DNA of 10,175 nucleotides from DASXTS01 sp036402215. Lineage in GTDB: Bacteria; Actinomycetota; Actinomycetes; Mycobacteriales; Pseudonocardiaceae. The notes under the pieces are model-generated. The model saw only the letters and a program-made list of their open reading frames with translations. It did not search any database and was not told where the DNA came from. A program made the translations under genes and the position numbers. Shown one piece after another: positions 6,188 to 10,175 of the stretch (positions within the stretch are counted from its first letter, which is position 1; every line of letters starts with the position of its first letter). The stretch is taken from the NCBI GenBank assembly GCA_036402215.1, contig DASWTI010000536.1, positions 1 through 10,175 on the forward strand, given 5' to 3'.

Positions 6188-7558
6188 TCAGAGGTAGTCG
6201 AACAACGGCGGGAAGATCAGCACCACGATCCAGGCCCACGCCGCGTACACCGGGATGTAGTTCGTCTGCCAGCGTTCCAGCGCCGCGAACGAGGCGCGCC
6301 GCCGGACCAGGCCCAGCAGCAGCCAGGCCGACCACGCCAGGTTGGCCAGCAGGATGATGTTCTCGCCGAGCGCCGCCGCCTTGTTGGGCGTCGTGCCGAA
6401 CTCGCTGATCCGGCCGGTGATCTCCAGCAGCACCAGCACGTCGATGGCCAGCGCGCTGACCACCAGGGCGAGCTGCAGCCGGTCGAACAGGCCGGGCGGG
6501 GCCATCGGGTCGCGGGCCGAGATCGAGTAGAGCAGCAGCCCCAGCACCACGACCAGCATGAGGTCGAACAGGATCAACGCCTCCCGCTCGACGTCGATCG
6601 CGCCGGTGGTCACCGCCAGCGTGACCAGGAAGGCCAGCATCACCGCGGTGAACAACGGCGTGAACAGCCGCGTGAGCACCGGGGCGATGTTCTCCACGAC
6701 GCTCTGCTTGGCCTCGACGAGCCAGCCGGCCACCGCCACCGCGGCCGCCGCGCCGCACGGCACGAGCCACTGCCCCACGAAGGTCTCCGGGGAGACCCCG
6801 ATGGCCTCGAAGGTGCCGAACACGAAGGCCACCAGCACCCCGCCGCCGAGGGCGATCAGGACGTAGTAGATGAACCACTCACCGGTGAAGCGGATGAAGT
6901 CCATCCGCCGGCGTGGCGCCCGCAGGTCGTCGGACACGTAGGCCAGGCCGACCACCAGCCACAGCGCGATCGGCAGGTGGATGCTGGTCAGCACGATCGA
7001 CTGCGAGTCCTCGGCGAGCGGGTAGACGTTGGCCGCCACCGCGCCGAGCGCGAACAACCCGGCAATCACGCCGATCAGCGACCGCGCGGCCTGCCGGCGC
7101 CAGGCCAGGAAGGCCGCCAGCCAGGGCAGCGTCAGCACGGCCGCGTTCGGCCCGTAGAACGTCGCGTCGTCCTCGAAGCTCAACCCGAACAGCTCCGGCG
7201 CCTTGATGGAGGCCGCCGCGCCCGCCGCGCAGACCAGCATCGCCAGCAGGTCGCGCCGCGAGCGGTTGTCCGCCGCCGGGCTGTCGGTCCCGGTCAGCAC
7301 CAGCTGCTTCCACAGCCGTTCCGAGTGCGCCCGCGCGAACTCCCGCGACAGGGCGTCCAGGCTGCCCATGCGCTTCACGGCCACCAGGAACGCCTCGTCG
7401 GCGTGCAACCCCGCGGCCATCAGGTCGTCGACCGACCGCCGCAGGTGGTCCTCCAGCTCGTCGGCGTCGGACTGCCGCAGCTCGGGGCGGCGCTGCGCGT
7501 ACTGCCGCCACTGCGCGAACTGGGACTCCAGCTCGTCGGACCGGTCCGGCGCGGTCAT
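6188..7558 (-). CDS. Permease-prefix-domain multi-pass membrane protein
   Basis: This 456-aa protein has a soluble N-terminus of about 80 residues of the 'permease prefix' type, with ELEDHLRRSVDDLMAAGLHA (34-53) followed by DEAFLVAVKRMGS. That module often occurs in genes paired with padR. About eight to ten hydrophobic segments follow (for example 104-118, 140-152, 160-178, 188-207, 228-248, 264-281, 300-318, 328-345, 362-380, 400-417, 436-450). ENIAPVLTRLFTPLFTAVML (289-308) recalls DUF4153-like membrane proteins; I do not recognise a transported substrate or any ABC or FtsX motif. Its ATG overlaps the padR stop as ATGA (7555-7558), so translation is probably coupled and expression controlled by that PadR. 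It is likely an envelope or stress-response protein (inference). Confidence 0.8.
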   Translation of the reverse strand: MTAPDRSDELESQFAQWRQYAQRRPELRQSDADELEDHLRRSVDDLMAAGLHADEAFLVAVKRMGSLDALSREFARAHSERLWKQLVLTGTDSPAADNRSRRDLLAMLVCAAGAAASIKAPELFGLSFEDDATFYGPNAAVLTLPWLAAFLAWRRQAARSLIGVIAGLFALGAVAANVYPLAEDSQSIVLTSIHLPIALWLVVGLAYVSDDLRAPRRRMDFIRFTGEWFIYYVLIALGGGVLVAFVFGTFEAIGVSPETFVGQWLVPCGAAAAVAVAGWLVEAKQSVVENIAPVLTRLFTPLFTAVMLAFLVTLAVTTGAIDVEREALILFDLMLVVVLGLLLYSISARDPMAPPGLFDRLQLALVVSALAIDVLVLLEITGRISEFGTTPNKAAALGENIILLANLAWSAWLLLGLVRRRASFAALERWQTNYIPVYAAWAWIVVLIFPPLFDYL

Positions 7559-7929
7559 GCCCGGCCGCCCAGCGGCATGGCGATCAACGGCCGGGTGTCA
7601 CCGGAGCCGCGCCAGACCTCCTTGAGCGTGTCCACCACCGTCGTCCACTGGCGGCGCTGCTCGGCCAGCTCGGCCCGCCCGCTGCCGGTGATCCGGTAGT
7701 ACTTGCGCCGCCGCTCCCCGGGGGCCGACTGCCAGCTGGCCTCCACGTGCCCCAGCCGCTCCAGCCGGTGCAGCAGCGGGTAGAGCAGCCCCTCCGTCCA
7801 GTCCAGCTCGCCACCGGACAGCTCGTTGATCCGCCGGAGAATGGCGTAGCCGTAGCTGTCCCCCTCCGCCAGGATGCCCAGCACCATCGGCGTCGCCGAA
7901 GCGGCGACGAGATCCTTGGTGACTTTCAC
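7555..7929 (-). CDS. PadR-family transcriptional regulator
   Basis: This 124-aa protein starts at GTG 7929 and carries the PadR winged helix: MVLGILAEGDSYGYAILRRI (15-34), the recognition region with WTEGLLYPLLHRLERLG (44-60), and the wing with RRKYYRITGSGRAEL (74-88). A C-terminal helix should mediate dimerisation. The length is typical of short PadR proteins (subfamily 2 type). GTG 7929 has GGAGG (- strand, at 7938-7934) four nt upstream. An upstream start at 7971 would put codons through the palindromic operator and is unlikely. The gene overlaps the membrane-protein gene by 4 nt. PadR proteins usually repress their own operon and are released by a ligand or stress. The palindrome directly upstream fits autorepression of this two-gene operon. 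Confidence 0.92.
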   Translation of the reverse strand: MKVTKDLVAASATPMVLGILAEGDSYGYAILRRINELSGGELDWTEGLLYPLLHRLERLGHVEASWQSAPGERRRKYYRITGSGRAELAEQRRQWTTVVDTLKEVWRGSGDTRPLIAMPLGGRA

Positions 7930-7951
7930 GCGACCTCCACCCCTTGCCTCG

Positions 7952-7985
7952 TACCTAGAACTACAAGGCATAGTAGCCCTAGGTA
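7952..7985. promoter_or_regulatory. Nested palindromic operator candidate for PadR
   Basis: TACCTAG (7952-7958) and CTAGGTA (7979-7985) form a perfect inverted repeat. Inside it CTAC (7961-7964) and GTAG (7973-7976) form a second one with exactly the same centre (between 7968 and 7969). On the - strand TACTAT (7975-7970) is a -10-like hexamer inside the dyad, so a bound dimer would block it. The stretch is AT-rich compared with its surroundings. Confidence 0.65.
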
Positions 7986-8041
7986 TCAGCGGCCGGACAG
8001 GGCGGTCGTGATCCCGAGGCGCGTCGCCACCGCCGGGGCCG

Positions 8042-8704
8042 TCAGGAGGTGCGCGGCGCCACCAGGCCCGACTCGTACGCGAGGACCACGAGCTGGGCGC
8101 GGTCCCGCGCCCCGAGCTTGGTCATGGCGCGGTTGACGTGGGTCTTCGCGGTCAGCGGGCTGATCACCATGCGGGCCGCGATCTGGTCGTTGGACAGGCC
8201 CTGCGCGACCAGGGCGACGGCCTCGCGCTCGCGGTTGGTCAGATCCTCCAGCCCGGCGCCGAGGCCGCTGCGAAGCGGCTGGGTGACGTACCGGTTGATC
8301 AGCTTGCGGGTGATCGACGGCGCGAGCAGGGCGTCACCGCGCGCGGCGACGCGCACGGCGTGCAGCAGGTCCTCCGGCCGGATGTCCTTGACGAGGAACC
8401 CGGCCGCGCCGGCGCGCAGCGCCTCGAAGACGTACTCGTCCAGGCCGTAGTTCGTCAGGATGACGACGTGCACCCCGGACAGCGCGGGGTCGGCGGCGAT
8501 GCGCCGGGTCGCCTCGATGCCGTCCATCACCGGCATCTGGACGTCGACGAGCGCGATGTCGGGCAGATGCTCCCTGGCCAGCGCCAGCGCCTCGCTGCCG
8601 TCGGCGGCCTCGGCCACCACCTCGATGTCGTCCTCCAGGTCGAGCAGCGCGCGGAACCCGCTGCGAATGAGCGCCTGGTCGTCGACGAGCAGCACCCGGA
8701 TCAC
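8042..8704 (-). CDS. NarL/FixJ-family response regulator
   Basis: This 220-aa protein has an N-terminal receiver: VLLVDDQ with acidic pair Asp8/Asp9, phospho-acceptor Asp54 in ALVDVQMPVMDG, Thr84 in VVILTNYG, and Lys106 in FLVKDIRPEDLL. A linker leads to a LuxR-type DNA-binding domain (about 153-215) with LTNREREAVALVAQGLSNDQ (155-174) then IAARMVISPLTAKTHVNRAMTKLG. All switch residues are present, so it should be activated by phosphorylation and bind DNA as a dimer. The GTG start at 8704 overlaps the kinase stop as GTGA (8701-8704), with no separate ribosome site, so the pair is probably translationally coupled. The open frame continues upstream to 9619, but only as a shadow of the kinase gene. 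The partner is the histidine kinase immediately upstream. The target genes are unknown; the divergent small membrane gene is a candidate. Confidence 0.95.
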   Translation of the reverse strand: MIRVLLVDDQALIRSGFRALLDLEDDIEVVAEAADGSEALALAREHLPDIALVDVQMPVMDGIEATRRIAADPALSGVHVVILTNYGLDEYVFEALRAGAAGFLVKDIRPEDLLHAVRVAARGDALLAPSITRKLINRYVTQPLRSGLGAGLEDLTNREREAVALVAQGLSNDQIAARMVISPLTAKTHVNRAMTKLGARDRAQLVVLAYESGLVAPRTS

Positions 8705-9810
8705 GCCGGGTCCACGGGAAGCTCGGCCCGGACGGTGAAGCCACCCTCGTCGCGCGGCGATGCCAGCAGGTGACCGCCGAGCGCGGTGACCCGCTCGCGC
8801 ATCCCGAGCAGCCCGACGCCCGGCACCGGTGCTTCGTCCGGCGTGGCACTGCCGTCGTCGTCGACCCAGATCACCAGCGCGTCCGGCCGGTAGTCGATGC
8901 GGACCGACGCGCCGGCCGCCCCGGAGTGCCGGGCGACGTTGGTCAGCGACTCCTGGACGATCCGGTACGCGGTCCGCTCCACCGCGTCCGGCAGGGCGCC
9001 GCGGCGGCCCTCGACCGTCAGCGTGGCGTCCAGGCCCGCCGTCCTGGCCCGGCGCACGAGCTCCGGGACGCGGTCGAGGCCGGGCCGCGGTGTCCGGTCG
9101 TCGTCGCGCAGCGCCTCCAGGGTCGCCCGCAGCTCCCTGGACGCCTCCCGGCCGGCGTCGCGGATCGCCAGCAGCGCCTCCGGCGGTTGCTCCCCCCGCC
9201 GCGCGGCCAGGTGCACCGCCACCTCGGCCTGCACCGTGATGACGGAGATCTGGTGGGTGAGCGAGTCGTGCAACTCCCGCGCGATGTGCAGCCGCTCCTC
9301 GTCGGCGCGGCGCCGCGCGGTCTCCTCGCGCGTGCGCTCCGCCTCGTCCGCCCGGCGCTCCGCCTGCCGCAGCGCCTCGCCGGCGGCGCCGGCGGCGATC
9401 AGCCAGGCCAGCTCCAGGACGTCCCGGGCCTGCGTGAACGCCTCGCCCACCGGCCGGCCGTCGGGGGAGGCCAGGATCGCGAGCGGCAGCGCCGCCAGCA
9501 TGACCACGGAGCCCACCACCGTGACGACGCGGTGCCCGGCCCGGACGGCCGCGTACACGGCGAACAGGTACGCGACGGCCGGCACGTCGAGGCCGACGGC
9601 CTGGTGGCCGAGCGCGCACCCCCCCGTCACGGCCAGCACGGCCACCGGGGCCTGGCGGCGCGCGGCCAGCACCAGCCCGCCGGCGGCCAGCAGCACGTAC
9701 CCCAGCGGGCCGAGGCTCGTGGGCGGGTGCTGCCCGGACAGCCCGGCGATCAGCTGGGCCGCGGCCACGCCGGCGGCGATCGCCCAGTCCCGGCCGGCGA
9801 TCCGTCCCAT
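8701..9810 (-). CDS. NarL-type sensor histidine kinase (HisKA_3)
   Basis: This 369-aa membrane kinase has about six hydrophobic segments in the first 145 residues (roughly 10-24, 36-50, 54-70, 76-90, 94-114, 130-145) with little loop sequence, so it probably senses within or at the membrane. A charged coiled coil (about 146-172) leads to the HisKA_3 phospho-acceptor: ERLHIARELHDSLTHQISVI (172-191) with His181. The ATPase domain has the N-box IVQESLTNVARHS (284-296, Asn291). The first glycine box is DDDGSA (317-322), where DDGxG is usual. A normal GVGLLGMRERV (331-341) follows. The ATG at 9810 has no Shine-Dalgarno. TACCGT six nt upstream looks like a leaderless -10, and a large inverted repeat lies immediately upstream. 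The product should phosphorylate the overlapping response regulator. Confidence 0.94.
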   Translation of the reverse strand: MGRIAGRDWAIAAGVAAAQLIAGLSGQHPPTSLGPLGYVLLAAGGLVLAARRQAPVAVLAVTGGCALGHQAVGLDVPAVAYLFAVYAAVRAGHRVVTVVGSVVMLAALPLAILASPDGRPVGEAFTQARDVLELAWLIAAGAAGEALRQAERRADEAERTREETARRRADEERLHIARELHDSLTHQISVITVQAEVAVHLAARRGEQPPEALLAIRDAGREASRELRATLEALRDDDRTPRPGLDRVPELVRRARTAGLDATLTVEGRRGALPDAVERTAYRIVQESLTNVARHSGAAGASVRIDYRPDALVIWVDDDGSATPDEAPVPGVGLLGMRERVTALGGHLLASPRDEGGFTVRAELPVDPA

Positions 9811-9816
9811 ACGTGC

Positions 9817-9822
9817 ACGGTA
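9817..9822 (-). promoter_or_regulatory. TACCGT -10 candidate for the histidine kinase, leaderless
   Basis: On the - strand TACCGT is followed by six bases (GCACGT) and then ATG 9810, the spacing of leaderless actinobacterial starts. I see no TTGAC-like -35 at 16-18 bp. The hexamer overlaps the proximal arm of the large inverted repeat at 9819-9873. Confidence 0.4.
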
Positions 9823-9873
9823 GCCGCGCCCCGGGCCGGGCAGATCCCGCCCGGGGAGGATCCCGCGGCTACC
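9819..9873. repeat. Long bulged inverted repeat upstream of the histidine kinase
   Basis: The left arm 9819-9836 is GGTAGCCGCG followed directly by CCCCGGGC. The right arm has GCCCGGGG (9849-9856), seven unpaired bases (9857-9863), and CGCGGCTACC (9864-9873). Both blocks pair perfectly, giving 18 pairs with a one-sided 7-nt bulge and a 12-nt loop. On the kinase mRNA, if transcription starts upstream, the hairpin would end 8 nt before the AUG. Confidence 0.7.
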
Positions 9874-10030
9874 ACGGCCGCGGTAGCTCCACCGTTCCTA
9901 CGCCGACTGCGGCAGTCGCGCTCCGGCGCCGGTGGCAGCGCGAAGTGTCCACGTGCGCACGACGACCGGAGGCGGGCCCGGCGGACACGATCGGCGACAC
10001 ACGTTTCGTCCGTTGGTCCGTTCGCCCGTG

Positions 10031-10036
10031 AAGGAG
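10031..10036 (+). promoter_or_regulatory. Strong Shine-Dalgarno of the DUF6223-like gene
   Basis: AAGGAG sits six bases before ATG 10043. It is the strongest ribosome-binding site in the window and fixes this start. Confidence 0.85.
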
Positions 10037-10042
10037 CACCTC

Positions 10043-10175
10043 ATGCCCGCCCGTCCCGTGGCCGCCGCCGCGCACGTCCTGGCCCAGCCGGCCGCGTCCT
10101 ACGCCCTGACCGCCGGACGCCTGTGGTCCCTGGTGGCGATCCTGCTGGGGCTGGCCGGCGTGGTCGCCGGTGGCC
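10043..10175 (+). CDS. Small membrane protein, DUF6223-like (3'-truncated by the window)
   Basis: Only the first 44 codons are visible. An Ala-rich N-terminus (MPARPVAAAAHVLAQPAA) is followed by SYALTAGRLWSLVAILLGLA (19-38) and GVVAGG, a hydrophobic membrane segment starting near residue 28. The TAGRLWSLVA..LGLAGVV..GG pattern resembles my recollection of the actinobacterial DUF6223 family, small two- or three-helix membrane proteins of unknown function; this match is from memory. It is transcribed away from the kinase/regulator pair and could be their target (inference). The start is secure because of the AAGGAG site, and the frame stays open to the window edge. Confidence 0.7.
   Translation, partial: MPARPVAAAAHVLAQPAASYALTAGRLWSLVAILLGLAGVVAGG

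Larger units (their letters stand above)
9811..10042. other. Divergent intergenic region between kinase and DUF6223-like gene
   Basis: This 232-bp region is shared by two divergent genes. Its left half carries the inverted-repeat structure described separately (9819-9873) and a further GCTACC/GGTAGC palindrome (9868-9887). The right half (about 9890-10030) has no gene that I can support. A 72-codon open frame at 9813-10031 is Arg/Pro/Gly-rich with no recognisable start context and is treated as spurious. Two GTCCGTT heptamers (10008 and 10016) lie before the Shine-Dalgarno of the + gene; no clear -35/-10 pair was found for it. Confidence 0.5.

Noticed and set aside
6173..7699. 508-codon + strand frame opposite the membrane protein and padR
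   Set aside because: It is a shadow frame that runs through the terminator and across two genes, with no domain signature.
7930..7971. Longer start for PadR at 7971
   Set aside because: The extra 14 residues would be encoded by the palindromic operator and the Shine-Dalgarno stretch. GTG 7929 has GGAGG in front and gives the normal PadR length.
8001..8034. GGCGGT/ACCGCC pairing downstream of the response regulator
   Set aside because: A 6-bp stem with a 22-nt loop is too weak to call a terminator in GC-rich DNA.
8705..9619. N-terminal extension of the response regulator frame
   Set aside because: The added residues are Arg/Gly/Ala-rich shadow of the kinase gene. The receiver domain starts properly at GTG 8704, which overlaps the kinase stop.
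10008..10022. Two GTCCGTT heptamers at an 8-bp period before the DUF6223-like gene
   Set aside because: Only two short copies and no spacing logic relative to a promoter; chance is a sufficient explanation.
9813..10031. 72-codon + strand frame in the divergent intergenic region
   Set aside because: It has no ribosome site, has Arg/Gly-rich shadow-like composition, and runs through the large inverted repeat.

Overview
The window is very GC-rich, densely coding DNA with strong G/C preference at third codon positions. With bacterial Ku, a PadR/permease-prefix pair, an actinobacterial-type membrane NACHT protein and TANNNT-next-to-start promoters, it fits a chromosomal segment of a filamentous actinomycete. 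Micromonosporaceae is my best guess (inference). I saw no transposase, integrase, tRNA, rRNA or CRISPR array.

Layout. (1) 1-918 (+): 3' part of a secreted clan GH-A-like glycoside hydrolase, ending in a hairpin. (2) 1021-1821 (+): Ku, the DNA-end-binding protein of bacterial NHEJ. (3) 1826-3871 (-): membrane-anchored NACHT NTPase, tail-to-tail with Ku, 4 bp between stops. (4) 3941-5380 (-): an unusual fusion of a LigD-type ATP-dependent DNA ligase module, altered at most catalytic motifs, to a LytS-type histidine kinase module that keeps the phospho-acceptor histidine but has a degraded ATP-binding half. It lies 69 bp upstream of the NACHT gene in the same direction. (5) 5460-6122 (+): DUF4230 protein, diverging from the fusion gene and closed by a strong hairpin shared with the next convergent gene. 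(6) 7929 down to 6188 (-): padR regulator and multi-pass membrane protein, overlapping by ATGA, behind a nested palindromic operator. (7) 9810 down to 8042 (-): NarL-type histidine kinase and response regulator, overlapping by GTGA. (8) 10043-10175 (+): 5' end of a small membrane protein resembling DUF6223.

The most interesting part is 1021-5380. A pseudo-ligase/pseudo-kinase fusion probably shares a transcript with a membrane NACHT ATPase, beside Ku. My hypothesis is a non-catalytic sensor of DNA ends or nicks, or a phosphorelay scaffold, feeding a STAND/NACHT effector at the membrane, as in a defence or damage response. The degraded motifs, intact reading frame and gene order are read directly from the sequence; the joint function is inference.

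The remaining genes are two ordinary regulatory cassettes (PadR/permease-prefix and a two-component system) and small envelope proteins. The intergenic region at 9811-10042 holds a notable bulged long hairpin directly upstream of the histidine kinase start.
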